Of a DNA stretch of 49,217 nucleotides, positions 34,652-43,670 are shown one piece after another. Under the pieces are notes generated by a model. That model was not told the DNA's origin. It searched no databases and worked only from the letters and a program-made list of their open reading frames with translations. How positions within the stretch are numbered: position 1 is the first letter of the stretch; every line of letters begins with the position of its first letter. The position numbers and the translations under genes were made by a program. The DNA comes from Lachnospiraceae bacterium (lineage in GTDB: Bacteria; Bacillota; Clostridia; Lachnospirales; Lachnospiraceae), in assembly GCA_024405115.1 (NCBI GenBank), contig JAKSPD010000009.1, positions 1 through 49,217 on the forward strand, read 5' to 3'.

Positions 34652-34685
34652 CCTTTTTACCTCTGGTATCATTTGATATACTATC

Positions 34686-34694
34686 ATTATATCA
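34686..34694 (-). promoter_or_regulatory. Extended -10 of glpK
   Basis: On the minus strand TGATATAAT (34694-34686) reads as an extended -10 (TG-n-TATAAT) about 35 bases before the ATG. The -35 is weak. Confidence 0.5.
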
Positions 34695-34733
34695 CCAGTT
34701 TCGATGTTTGCACACACAGATGGATTAACGTGA

Positions 34734-34762
34734 TTGAAAATCATGGTAAAAGGTTGTAAAAT
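34734..34762 (+). promoter_or_regulatory. Promoter of apt
   Basis: TTGAAA (34734-34739), a 17-base spacer and TAAAAT (34757-34762) lie 32 bases before the apt start. Confidence 0.6.
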
Positions 34763-34793
34763 CATATCAGTTTATTTTTGGGAGGAGACCCTT

Positions 34794-35321
34794 ATGGCTA
34801 AGAAGCTTGAAGAACATGTAGTAACTATACCTGATTTTCCGGAGCCGGGCATCATGTTCAGGGACGTGACAAGCATCATTCAGGATCCTGAAGGATTAAG
34901 GCTTGCCATCAACGGACTTGTAGGACTTACGATGGGCGTTGATTTTGACGTTATTGTGGGACCGGAATCAAGGGGATTCATTTTCGGTGTTCCCGTGGCA
35001 TACCTTACCGGTAAGGGATTTGTCCCTGTAAGAAAGAAAGGCAAGCTCCCCAGGGAGACCGTTTCTGAAAAGTATGACCTTGAGTACGGCCAGGCTGAGG
35101 TTGAGATGCACAAGGATGCAATAAAGCCCGGGCAGAAGGTCCTTGTTGTTGATGACCTCATCGCAACGGGAGGATCGGCGGAAGCCGCATGCAAGCTTGT
35201 TGAAAAGCTTGGCGGTGAAGTGGTAAGGCTCATCTTCGTGATGGAACTTGCAGGCCTTGAGGGAAGAAAGAAACTGGAAAAGTATAACGTTGATTCGCTT
35301 ATCGTTTATCCCGGAAAATAA
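34794..35321 (+). CDS. apt: Adenine phosphoribosyltransferase
   Basis: This 175-residue purine salvage enzyme joins adenine to PRPP to give AMP. The PRPP-binding motif VLVVDDLIATGGSAEAA is present, with FPEPGIMFRDVT near the start and GPESRGFIFGVPVA. GGAGGAGACC precedes the ATG at 34794. It overlaps the next small gene by one base (TAATG), so the two are translated together. Confidence 0.96.
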   Translation: MAKKLEEHVVTIPDFPEPGIMFRDVTSIIQDPEGLRLAINGLVGLTMGVDFDVIVGPESRGFIFGVPVAYLTGKGFVPVRKKGKLPRETVSEKYDLEYGQAEVEMHKDAIKPGQKVLVVDDLIATGGSAEAACKLVEKLGGEVVRLIFVMELAGLEGRKKLEKYNVDSLIVYPGK

Positions 35322-35491
35322 TGCAGTGTGATACATGTGCGTACTATGTGTACGACGAAGACGATGATGAATATTACTGCTCCGTGGACATGGATGAGGA
35401 CGAGTATGCGAGGCTTCTGGAAAGCAGTCATAAGACCTGTCCCTTCTGGAGAAACGGTGATGAGTACGAAGTCGTGAGGCATCAGATGTAA
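35321..35491 (+). CDS. DUF6472-like small Cys-containing protein
   Basis: The 56-residue product contains CDTCAYY at its start, a further Cys at position 20 (EYYCSV) and CPFW near residue 40, so four cysteines (3, 6, 20, 40) could bind a metal. The middle is very acidic (DEDDDE), and it ends DEYEVVRHQM. It resembles DUF6472 proteins of Lachnospiraceae, which are often encoded next to apt. Its ATG overlaps the apt stop, and the phosphoesterase begins two bases after its stop. Function unknown. Confidence 0.8.
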   Translation: MQCDTCAYYVYDEDDDEYYCSVDMDEDEYARLLESSHKTCPFWRNGDEYEVVRHQM

Positions 35492-35492
35492 A

Positions 35493-35999
35493 ATGGAGAA
35501 AAGGTATCTTCTTGTATCTGATACTCATGGAAGAAACGGGCTTCTTGAAAGGATCTTCCAGAAGGAGGGTCCTTTTTATGGTCTCATTTTCTGCGGGGAC
35601 GGAGAGGGGCTTGAAAAGAGTATATGGAACATCCCGGGCTGCCCGGCGGAAATCCACATGGTAAAAGGCAACAATGACTGGGGTTCGGAACTTTCCACGG
35701 AATGTGTCATGAAGCTTGGAAGGTACAGGATCCTTCTTACGCACGGCCATCAGTACCACGTCCGCATGGGTCTGCAGAGCTTAAGCTACAGGGCTTCGGA
35801 AAAGATGTGCGACATGTGCTTCTTCGGACATACCCATGAACCCCTTATGGAAAACATGGGCGGAATTCTAATGATAAATCCCGGGTCGCTCACTTATCCC
35901 AGACAGTACAGCAGAAAACCGTCCTATGTGGTGGTGACCCTTTATGATGACGGGGAAATCGATTTTTCCTTTAAAGAGACCGGGGAAGGCGACATTTGA
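35493..35999 (+). CDS. YfcE/MJ0936-type metallophosphoesterase
   Basis: This 168-residue calcineurin-like phosphodiesterase has all metal motifs: SDTHGR, FCGDGEG, GNNDW, LLTHGHQYHV and FFGHTHEP. It is the usual size for the family, whose members hydrolyse phosphodiesters or cyclic nucleotides in vitro. GGAG-rich sequence precedes the ATG, two bases after the previous stop, so it is the third gene of the apt operon. Substrate unknown. Confidence 0.93.
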   Translation: MEKRYLLVSDTHGRNGLLERIFQKEGPFYGLIFCGDGEGLEKSIWNIPGCPAEIHMVKGNNDWGSELSTECVMKLGRYRILLTHGHQYHVRMGLQSLSYRASEKMCDMCFFGHTHEPLMENMGGILMINPGSLTYPRQYSRKPSYVVVTLYDDGEIDFSFKETGEGDI

Positions 36000-36024
36000 T
36001 AAAGTCATGCTGAAATGTTATAAT
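35996..36024 (+). promoter_or_regulatory. Promoter of the large lipoprotein gene
   Basis: TTGATA (35996-36001), a 17-base spacer and TATAAT (36019-36024) begin at the phosphoesterase stop codon. The position supports the TTG start at 36065 instead of the ATG at 36038. Confidence 0.75.
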
Positions 36025-36064
36025 AAATCAGTTTTGTATGCATGTCCGAAAGGAGGATCTGTAT

Positions 36065-37852
36065 TTGAAAAAGTTAGTCAGGCTTCTGATTCCCGTTATA
36101 CTGGCAGGCTGTCTTCTGGCAGGCTGCAATAAAGGAGGAAACCCTTTGAACGTGATCACTACACAGGCTGTGTGCGGAGGCCCCGTTGATAATTCGTACA
36201 ATGCACCCAAGGAAATAAAATCAGAAAACATAACATCCTTTTCATGCCATTTTTTCCTTTACGGGGATTATGACAGTGACGGGGATGATTCCTATTACTT
36301 TGACGTGGAAAAAAACGATGAGGGAAAACTCATCCTTACGGAGAGCAGGCATGACGTGAACTGCGAGGTTGATTGGGAACTCATGAAGGGCATCCGGGAA
36401 ATCATCAGAAAGTATGACCTCGTAAAAAAGAACGGTACGGACAGGCACACAAGCGGACTTCCCACAGAGTTCCAGCCGAACAGCTTTGAGGCCGTGTATG
36501 ACTCAGGTGAGAAGCTTTATTTCAGCACGAATAATGATCCTGACGGGGAATGGGAGAGGGAAATCTTAAAGCTCATGAGAACTGAACTCCATGACCGTGG
36601 GATATATGTGTTTGACCCTCCCACGGGAGTCACTGACATTACAAGGTGTGAGGTTTTATTTGCCGAAGGTGACACTTTCTACCGTTTCAATGAGCTGGGC
36701 GTTCCGCTTCCGGGCGTGAGCAAGTCATTTGAGGACCTTGCCACAAACGGTTATGCGGAAGACGAGTATGCCACAAGGATAGAGCTTGAAATATGGGACC
36801 GTTCAAAAAAAGGCGGCGGACTCCTTCTTTTTGGTGACCCTGACCAAAAGTATTATGACGGACTCAGTGATATCCTGGCCGATGTCAACATGAAGGAGTT
36901 TGACAATTATGACTATGATCCTTCCGGCTTTGATTACAATAATGCTCCGCAGTACTATCAGTTATACATTGAGTATGAATACGGAAACAGGATAAGCGGT
37001 TTCTCCGAGGATTCTGAACTTGTTGAAAAACTCCGTCCCACAGTGGAAAAGATGGTAGAGTTCGTAAAGACCTACACCACTGATGAAAACCTGTATTTTG
37101 ATGAGGAAGAGGAGACAACCGAGACCGCGGCCACTGAGGCTGAAACGGAAGCAGCCACCATAGCCGGGGGTGATGAACCCGTGGCACTGCCATCAGACGG
37201 TTCAAATCTCTTCCTTTCCTCAGTCGGCGACTGGAGAAGGGAAAACTTAAGCGATTTAAGCATCTGGGACGGAAAATGGTACCTTAAGGGTGACAGGGGG
37301 TCCGCTTACATAAAGATTGAAAACGGTGTGGCAGAGCTTTCGGAGGATGTACGTCAGCTCAAAAAGTTCAGCGGCAGGATTTCAGCGGAAATCGTAAAGG
37401 AAACACATTCCTATAACAACATGGATGTGGATTCCGAGTCACTTGTCCTTACAGTGGACTGTGGTGACAGAAAAGTGGAACTCGTGAGCTTCTGCCACGG
37501 AGAGGCACTTCTCAATAAGGAGAGTGAAGCCTTCTTCTTCCCGGATGAAATGTGTGAGGAAGGCGTGCTTGGCGAGGTGTACCCTGAATGTGTCCTCATG
37601 TCAGCTGATTTTGAACAGTCAATGAGAAATGACAAGGCATACTTCCTTCCTGACGGCCTTGTGGTGCTTTCAGGCTTTGATACCAGGGAACAGACCTTTG
37701 AGGACAATGCGGTGGGAATCTGGTCGGCAAATACGTCAGACATAACCGTTCAGTACTTTGACGGAGCGGAAGAAACCTTCGAGTTTGACCCGTTCGGGGA
37801 AGTATACCGGTTCCATCTTGACTACACCGGAAGCGATTACGTGGGATATTAA
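36065..37852 (+). CDS. Large acidic lipoprotein, function unknown
   Basis: I do not recognise a family. The 595-residue product has a signal peptide with lipobox LAGC (Cys21), so it should be anchored outside the membrane. It is rich in Asp, Glu and Tyr. A low-complexity Glu/Thr/Ala stretch (about 345-372: EEEETTETAATEAETEAA) divides it into two parts. The second half has a Trp-rich start (SVGDWRRENL..SIWDGKWYLKGDRGSAYIKI) resembling small lipocalin-like repeats. I chose the TTG at 36065, since it follows AAAGGAGG by eight bases. The ATG at 36038 lies before that ribosome site. It precedes the C11 protease modules. Confidence 0.78.
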   Translation: MKKLVRLLIPVILAGCLLAGCNKGGNPLNVITTQAVCGGPVDNSYNAPKEIKSENITSFSCHFFLYGDYDSDGDDSYYFDVEKNDEGKLILTESRHDVNCEVDWELMKGIREIIRKYDLVKKNGTDRHTSGLPTEFQPNSFEAVYDSGEKLYFSTNNDPDGEWEREILKLMRTELHDRGIYVFDPPTGVTDITRCEVLFAEGDTFYRFNELGVPLPGVSKSFEDLATNGYAEDEYATRIELEIWDRSKKGGGLLLFGDPDQKYYDGLSDILADVNMKEFDNYDYDPSGFDYNNAPQYYQLYIEYEYGNRISGFSEDSELVEKLRPTVEKMVEFVKTYTTDENLYFDEEEETTETAATEAETEAATIAGGDEPVALPSDGSNLFLSSVGDWRRENLSDLSIWDGKWYLKGDRGSAYIKIENGVAELSEDVRQLKKFSGRISAEIVKETHSYNNMDVDSESLVLTVDCGDRKVELVSFCHGEALLNKESEAFFFPDEMCEEGVLGEVYPECVLMSADFEQSMRNDKAYFLPDGLVVLSGFDTREQTFEDNAVGIWSANTSDITVQYFDGAEETFEFDPFGEVYRFHLDYTGSDYVGY

Positions 37853-37880
37853 GGCAATTAAATAATTATGTAAACCATGA

Positions 37881-37919
37881 GGGGGGTTTCCGCATATTGC
37901 GGGAACTCCTATTGTTTTT
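37881..37919 (+). terminator. Terminator after the large lipoprotein gene
   Basis: GTTTCCGC and GCGGGAAC (about 37886-37906) pair around ATATT, extended by GGGG/TCCT, and are followed by ATTGTTTTT. A long T-rich tract (about 37959-37981) lies further on, before the next gene. Confidence 0.65.
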
Positions 37920-38027
37920 CATGAAAAAAGGATTCACATAAAATGTTTTTTACTCAGGGTTATTTTTTTTTGTTTTTTTTTATGCTATCATGTATTTTGT
38001 GTATATATGCGAAGGCGGTATAAACCA

Positions 38028-38777
38028 ATGAAAAAGATTTATTTATTCATATCAGTCATGGCACTTATATTATCCTTATGTGCCTGTACAAAAACGGAGA
38101 CTCCGAAACAGGAGGAAGCCACCGTGGACAACGTAAAGTGGCCTCTTTCTGCGGAGATGAATGAGTATGATGAGGCGGAATACTGGAATGAGACAGCAGG
38201 ATGGCTCTACTATTTCACACGTGAAAAGTTCGGAAGAAGCTACTTGATCCTTAAGGACACCTCTACCCTTACTGAAGATGAAAAGAACACGTATGCGGAG
38301 GCGCTCCTTCTTTCTGCTGCTTATGGTCCCTCAAAGGGAACGCTCTTTACCGAAAATACGGAAGGAACGCTTAAAGGCGATATAAAGACCGTGAATGAAG
38401 CAATCATGGAACTTTTCGGGTTTGACATGAACGGACTGGGTACCGCATATCAGAAAGACGGCAGATATGAGATCGCCGGATATGACTTTGATGAGTATAA
38501 GCCAGAGGCGGTTACCGGCGGCACGGGGCTTTCAGGAAGTGACCAGACGGTATCCGGGGATATCAGCATCACGTCAAACGGTGAATGGCTTGCATCCCAG
38601 AAGTTTGAACTTAAGCTTAAGCAGAATACTGGAGGAAAGTATTCGAAGTATACATATGACGGCATGGAAATCACATGGGTCGATCCGGAGGAATGCATCG
38701 GGACAAACGAGGCAGGAGAGAGAAGAGACGCCCTTCTTGCACTTACTACACTTGGAAAGGGAGGTAATGCAGAATGA
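38028..38777 (+). CDS. Small lipoprotein paired with C11 protease 1
   Basis: The 249-residue product has a signal peptide ending in the lipobox LCAC, then a soluble domain. It shares layout and motifs with the protein at 42666 (for example EYWNETAGWLYYF and ELFGFDMNG against VFWGDAAAYLYYF and ELYGIDMKG), so the two are paralogs. I start it at the ATG at 38028, with AAGGCGG upstream. A frame from 38007 adds only MRRRYKP. It overlaps the protease gene by ATGA, so the two are made together. It could be a protease inhibitor, chaperone or substrate adaptor, but no function is known. Confidence 0.78.
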   Translation: MKKIYLFISVMALILSLCACTKTETPKQEEATVDNVKWPLSAEMNEYDEAEYWNETAGWLYYFTREKFGRSYLILKDTSTLTEDEKNTYAEALLLSAAYGPSKGTLFTENTEGTLKGDIKTVNEAIMELFGFDMNGLGTAYQKDGRYEIAGYDFDEYKPEAVTGGTGLSGSDQTVSGDISITSNGEWLASQKFELKLKQNTGGKYSKYTYDGMEITWVDPEECIGTNEAGERRDALLALTTLGKGGNAE

Positions 38778-41700
38778 AGCGCAGGACATTAAGAATCATT
38801 GCGGCGGCTATGGCCGCCTGCCTGCTCGCCGCATGTACAAAGGGAGTTATTGAATCCCCCACAACGGCGGCAGTAATTGAAAAGACGGCTCCTGCTGAAG
38901 CCGAGTGGGCCGTTTACTGGTATCTTTGCGGAAGTAACCTTGAGTCAGGAAACCAGTCAGCGTCAAATGACCTTTCGGAGATACTTTCAGAAAAGCTCCC
39001 GAAGGATGCGAAGGTGGTCATCCAGACTGGCGGAAGCCGTTCATGGCATTCAAAAGGAATCACGGCTGACGGAATGATGAGGTTCACCGCTGAAAACGGA
39101 AAGCTTTCAAAACAGGAAAAGCTTCCCCTTCAGAACATGGGTACGGCCCGGACGCTTTCTGATTTCATTACCTACTGTCTTACCGAACATCCGGCTAAGC
39201 ACACCATGCTTGTAATGTGGGACCACGGCGGAGGAACGCTGGGCGGAGTCTCCTATGACATGAACTACAACATGGACTCAATAATGCTTCCTGAATTAAA
39301 GGAAGCACTCGCAACCGCACTTCCCGACGGAAAGAAACTTGACATCATCGGATTTGATGCATGCCTCATGTCCACGATCGACATGGTTGAGGCCTGTCTC
39401 GGACACGCTGATTATGTCCTTTCATCACAGCAGCTTGAACCTGTCTGCGGCTGGGACTATAAGGCACTTGCAGGTGAACTTAAAAATGCGGGTTCACTTA
39501 CACCGGAAGCACTTGGAAAGGCAATTTGCGATGCGTACTATGTTTCCTGTGGTAAGGAAGGCCTTGCAGAGATAGCGACGCTGAGCCTTATCGACCTTAA
39601 TACGGCAGAAGGCGTTGTATGGCATTATGACGAAATGATAAAGACAATGTTTGATGGGGCACTTCAGAGTGATGAGAAGGCGGCCTCCATCAGACGTGCC
39701 GCTTACAGTTCTGAAAACTATGGTGCAAACGGCAGGGACATCGGATATACGGACATGGTGGACCTTAAGGGATTTGCCTCTTCCATGGAGGAGTTTGCAG
39801 GGGAGGCGTTCTTAAGCCTCATCGATTCCGCGGTCGTTTACCAGGTAAGGGGTGAGCTGTCCCCTGAAGGATGCGGTATATCATGTTACTATCCCCTTGA
39901 TGCCTCGCTTCGAAGCGTCATCCAGTATACGCAGGCTGCAGGCAGCAACGAGGACGTATCCCTTTTCTTCAAGTACATGCTTTCACCCGAATATGACGGT
40001 GCGGTAGAGGCATATGCAGGTGAGCAGAATGTTACGAAGGCCATGCGCGAAATGCGTTATGTGGCTTCGGAACTTGACCTGGGCGACGTTGAAAAAGCCG
40101 TGCTCACAATGGATTCAAAGGAATCAAACCGGCTTTCAGATGTCAAGGTCGCAGCAAACAGGATGAGCAAAGAAAATAACAAGTACTCCTGGTCTGAGCA
40201 GGGCGAGGTTCCGTGCTCAAGTGCTGACTATGAAGGTGGAAAGTTTGAATATGACGGTGAGTTTAAAAACGTATATGGCGATGACAGCCCGTTTGCAACA
40301 TATGTTTACTCACGTGACGGAAACATTGTCAGGTGCTATTCACCTGCGGTAATAGACGGTGAGGATGCATTTCTTCTTTTTACAGGAAACACTGAAACAG
40401 GTGAAGTCATTTCAAATGGTGTCGTGCTTGGCCAGAACCATGTAGAAGGCCGGTATAACCCCACCGGAGTCAAAATTTCAGATGAGGACCTTCAGTTTAC
40501 TGACGAAGAACTGAAACAGTTCAGGAAGGAATTCGGAAGAGACGGTACACCCGAGGAAAAACGTAATTACATACTTTCAGAAAGGGCAGTAAAGAATAAG
40601 AATTTTGCCTCTTCTACAGGAAAAACCCCCAATGCAGGGGAAATCGGCAGTAATACCCTCTTTATAGCTAACAGGGTTGATCCTTTGAAGAAAGACCAGG
40701 TAGTGACACCACTCTTTAAGTGCTCGCTCACTGACACACCGGTAAAGAAGGCGGAAGACGACGGGAATGCCGGATGGCAGGAGGGCCAGCTGATAGTCAT
40801 TGGAGAGAAGACGAAGTTCCAGTTTAAGGATCCCGGGGAGGGACTCCTCTTTAACTTTACCGTTACTGATGCCTGGGGTAATGAGAAAACAACAGGCAGC
40901 TTTGAGGCTTCCAAAGATGAAGAGCCTGCACCTGCTGAACATGAAACAACTACGGCGGCAGAAACTGAGGCGGCCACTGAACCCGTGACTGAGCCTGCCT
41001 CCACAACGGCAGCACCCACGACGCCTGCGCCCACGACAGCAGCACCCACGGTGGAACCGACACTTCCGGCAAGCACCGAGGCACCCACTACGTCACCCGT
41101 GGCACCCACACAGTCAGGCGGAGGAAATGGCAGTGGCGGAAACTATGAGAATTACGACTACGATGATGACGATGACGAGCCCGAAACAGGCATGACCGCA
41201 GAATCAACAACCGCACAACAAAACACCACGGAGGCGACAGTTGCTCCGACTTCAGAGTCGGGAACTACGGCACCTGAAACGACCCAGGCCATATGTGGTC
41301 ATTGCGGCAATCCGATAATTGCCGGTGAGGAACAGAACCATGAAGCGCTGTCATGTAATAAACATTTTGCCTGCGAGGTAAGTGAAGAAGAAAAAGCCAG
41401 ACATAACAACCTGCTTGACTGCCGCAGGCACTATGGATGTGAAGAAGGAGACCACGTTCTTCTAAGCTGTGGAGAGCATTATGCATGTCAGGAAGGATAT
41501 AAGCTTCCCTGTGCACACTGTTCATGTAAACTTTTGGATGATGGCAAACTATACTGTTCTGAAGAATGTACGGCGGTTTATATCCGGTGTGAGGCCTGTG
41601 GCGAAATACTTCCGGATACAGATGAAAATGAGTATGGAAATCCACATCTGCTTCCCTGTGGGCAGCATTATATCTGTAAAGATGGTGAAGGAGATGAGCA

Positions 41701-41914
41701 TACAGATTTATTGGGTAGGTTCCGTGATGTAGAAGTATTTGAATGCATGTATGATTCATCAACCGGTCTGTATAATTTTGATGTTGGAGAAATTTCGGGA
41801 CAGTGTAAAAAGTGCGAGCATTGCAAAAATCTTTATGACCCGGATCCGCAAGTTAATGAAGCGGGAATGCATGTCTATGACGCAGCAACAGGTACCTGGA
41901 GTTGTACCCCATGA
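38774..41914 (+). CDS. Clostripain-like C11 protease with Cys-rich tail, lipoprotein
   Basis: This 1046-residue surface cysteine protease of family C11 has lipobox LAAC (Cys21). The catalytic His151 lies in MWDHGGG and Cys197 in GFDACLMS, as in clostripain. Residues about 720-838 form a Thr/Pro/Ala-rich spacer with an acidic DYDDDDDEPE stretch. Residues 839-1046 hold a Cys/His-rich region with CGHCGNP and four CxxH(Y/F)xC units (CNKHFAC, CRRHYGC, CGEHYAC, CGQHYIC), probably metal-binding or disulfide-linked. That tail is AT-richer than the rest of the gene. C11 enzymes cut after Arg or Lys, and self-process in known members. The gene starts in the stop of the paired lipoprotein gene. Confidence 0.88.
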   Translation: MKRRTLRIIAAAMAACLLAACTKGVIESPTTAAVIEKTAPAEAEWAVYWYLCGSNLESGNQSASNDLSEILSEKLPKDAKVVIQTGGSRSWHSKGITADGMMRFTAENGKLSKQEKLPLQNMGTARTLSDFITYCLTEHPAKHTMLVMWDHGGGTLGGVSYDMNYNMDSIMLPELKEALATALPDGKKLDIIGFDACLMSTIDMVEACLGHADYVLSSQQLEPVCGWDYKALAGELKNAGSLTPEALGKAICDAYYVSCGKEGLAEIATLSLIDLNTAEGVVWHYDEMIKTMFDGALQSDEKAASIRRAAYSSENYGANGRDIGYTDMVDLKGFASSMEEFAGEAFLSLIDSAVVYQVRGELSPEGCGISCYYPLDASLRSVIQYTQAAGSNEDVSLFFKYMLSPEYDGAVEAYAGEQNVTKAMREMRYVASELDLGDVEKAVLTMDSKESNRLSDVKVAANRMSKENNKYSWSEQGEVPCSSADYEGGKFEYDGEFKNVYGDDSPFATYVYSRDGNIVRCYSPAVIDGEDAFLLFTGNTETGEVISNGVVLGQNHVEGRYNPTGVKISDEDLQFTDEELKQFRKEFGRDGTPEEKRNYILSERAVKNKNFASSTGKTPNAGEIGSNTLFIANRVDPLKKDQVVTPLFKCSLTDTPVKKAEDDGNAGWQEGQLIVIGEKTKFQFKDPGEGLLFNFTVTDAWGNEKTTGSFEASKDEEPAPAEHETTTAAETEAATEPVTEPASTTAAPTTPAPTTAAPTVEPTLPASTEAPTTSPVAPTQSGGGNGSGGNYENYDYDDDDDEPETGMTAESTTAQQNTTEATVAPTSESGTTAPETTQAICGHCGNPIIAGEEQNHEALSCNKHFACEVSEEEKARHNNLLDCRRHYGCEEGDHVLLSCGEHYACQEGYKLPCAHCSCKLLDDGKLYCSEECTAVYIRCEACGEILPDTDENEYGNPHLLPCGQHYICKDGEGDEHTDLLGRFRDVEVFECMYDSSTGLYNFDVGEISGQCKKCEHCKNLYDPDPQVNEAGMHVYDAATGTWSCTP

Positions 41915-41945
41915 TGTATTAAAGCTTACAAATTCATAACTTGCC

Positions 41946-41975
41946 TTGACACTTTAACGTTTTAAATTGTATAAT
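41946..41975 (+). promoter_or_regulatory. Promoter of the CAP-domain gene
   Basis: TTGACA (41946-41951), an 18-base spacer and TATAAT (41970-41975) lie 59 bases before the start codon. Confidence 0.8.
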
Positions 41976-42034
41976 TTTATTAGTATGGAATCCGGTAAGT
42001 TTCCGGTAGACATCATACCTTTATGGAGGACGAA

Positions 42035-42661
42035 ATGAAAAAGATAACTGTTATTTTACTCGCAATTTCAATGCTTGCTGTTTTGGCCGCATGCAGCACT
42101 TCAAAGGGCGGTACAACAGTGGCAGCGGCTGATGAAAAAACATATTTCACCGGTGATGCAGTAGTCGGTGAGGAAGGAAAGGAATCGGAGATCCTTGCAG
42201 AACCTGAGGAAGGCTGGGAGGAAGCAAAGAAAAAAGCCGAAGATAATGCTGCCGCAGCAGGCGACAAGGGACCCGGAGGCTTCAACAGAAGCTACGAGGA
42301 AAAGGTAGTTGCTGTCGTTAATCAGGAAAGAGCCAAAGTCGGACTCGGACCTGTCAATATCGATGAGACCATGATGGCAGGAGCTGAAATCCGTGCACAG
42401 GAACAGCAGAGCCTTTTCTCACATACAAGACCTGACGGAAGAGACTGCTTCTCCGTATTCTCAGACCTTGGGATAGCTGCAGGCTATCGTGGAGAAAACG
42501 TGGCATATGCAAGCCCCTGCACACCTGAATTCATCATGAACGGATGGATGGGTTCCGAAGGCCATAAGAAAAATATCCTTGACCCCAGATTCACACGTAT
42601 CGGTGTTGGATATTATGAGTCTGCGGGACTTGGATACTGGGCACAGATCTTTGCGGAATAA
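42035..42661 (+). CDS. CAP-domain (SCP/PR1-like) lipoprotein
   Basis: The 208-residue lipoprotein begins MKKITVILLAISMLAVLAAC, a signal peptide with lipobox LAAC. An Ala/Lys/Glu linker leads to a CAP domain from about residue 85, with VNQERAKVGLGPV, HTRPDGRDCFSVF, GENVAYAS, WMGSEGHKKNILDPRFTRIGVGYY and a final GYWAQIF. These are the usual CAP blocks, including the GH of the cavity. CAP proteins are extracellular; some are proteases or lipid binders. TGGAGGACG precedes the ATG at 42035. It sits between the two protease modules and four bases before the next gene. Confidence 0.9.
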   Translation: MKKITVILLAISMLAVLAACSTSKGGTTVAAADEKTYFTGDAVVGEEGKESEILAEPEEGWEEAKKKAEDNAAAAGDKGPGGFNRSYEEKVVAVVNQERAKVGLGPVNIDETMMAGAEIRAQEQQSLFSHTRPDGRDCFSVFSDLGIAAGYRGENVAYASPCTPEFIMNGWMGSEGHKKNILDPRFTRIGVGYYESAGLGYWAQIFAE

Positions 42662-42665
42662 GAAA

Positions 42666-43670
42666 ATGAGAAGGCAGTATAAAAGAGCAGCAGCCCTTAT
42701 TGTTCTGTCCTGTATTCTGACCCTGACCGGTAACGGCCGGGGTTTTTCTTCCATAAGGGCCTATGCTGAAAAAACATATACTGAGACCGTATACGATGAA
42801 ATGGTCTTCTGGGGAGATGCCGCGGCGTATCTTTATTACTTTGCGGAAAATTCCGGTTATTCGGCGGACAGCATTCTTTATTACTACAGCGAGAAGGACA
42901 GCCAGGAGGACATAGTAAAGGCACAGTTTGAAAAGATGGCCCTTTATTCCCTTATCTCATGCTTCCCGGAAAAAGATGCCGTTACGGAAAAACAGGGCTA
43001 TGTTTATGTGAATAAGGATGTCATGGATGTGGCGGCTTCCGAACTGTACGGAATAGACATGAAGGGTGCTGTGGATTACTGCAGCTTTTTTACCGAGGAC
43101 GGCGATGACTATGTATTTATGAAACCCGACTTTGGGAGCAGCGTCCCTGAGTCCGTTTCACATGCCTTTTATGGGGACGTGTTAAACGGTTACGTGTGCC
43201 TTACAAAGAACGGCACATGGGTGGAGCCGTATGAGTTTGACATGTACATGGAGCCTGTGGAAAACGGAAGGTACAGTAACTACCGTTTCAGCTCCATGAC
43301 CATCATGACGCCTGACAGCTATAAAAAGATTTCAACAGGTGAGGCGGAGGAGGAGATGGTATCAGTGCGCCTCATGGCGTTTTTGAACCATGAACCCGCC
43401 AATGCATTTCTTTCCCATGATTTTACGGGAACTGAAAGCGAAAACGGCATCATTACATACGAATGCGAAGGTAAGTTCCTGACACAGGAAGACATGACAG
43501 CGTATCTGTGTCCCAAGGGGGATGATACTGAAAGGATACGCGTGGGGCTCGGTTCAATATTTAAAAACGGAAACCACTACATTGCAGATTATGGCGAAGG
43601 ACTTCTGGAAGTAAAGATGACGGAAGACAGGGAACTGATCTTTATGAGAAACAAGAGGTATAAAAAGTGA
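42666..43670 (+). CDS. Exported protein paired with C11 protease 2
   Basis: This is a 334-residue protein with an N-terminal signal peptide (KRAAALIVLSCILTLTGNGRG) and no clear lipobox. Its first 150 residues match the small lipoprotein at 38028, and the following 80 residues match the C-terminal part of that protein (NGTWVEPYEFDMYMEP against NGEWLASQKFELKLKQ). A further ~90 residues are extra. I chose the ATG at 42666, just after the CAP stop. The ribosome site there is weak (GGAATAAG), so coupling is likely. Its stop overlaps the GTG of the protease (GTGA). Function unknown. Confidence 0.78.
   Translation: MRRQYKRAAALIVLSCILTLTGNGRGFSSIRAYAEKTYTETVYDEMVFWGDAAAYLYYFAENSGYSADSILYYYSEKDSQEDIVKAQFEKMALYSLISCFPEKDAVTEKQGYVYVNKDVMDVAASELYGIDMKGAVDYCSFFTEDGDDYVFMKPDFGSSVPESVSHAFYGDVLNGYVCLTKNGTWVEPYEFDMYMEPVENGRYSNYRFSSMTIMTPDSYKKISTGEAEEEMVSVRLMAFLNHEPANAFLSHDFTGTESENGIITYECEGKFLTQEDMTAYLCPKGDDTERIRVGLGSIFKNGNHYIADYGEGLLEVKMTEDRELIFMRNKRYKK

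Noticed and set aside
37959-37981. Long T tract taken for a terminator
   Set aside because: No stem directly before it; the hairpin at 37881 already has its own T run.
40567-41109. Leftward Gly/Ala/Val-rich frame opposite protease 1
   Set aside because: It is the antisense of the Thr/Pro/Ala-rich spacer; low complexity and no ribosome site.
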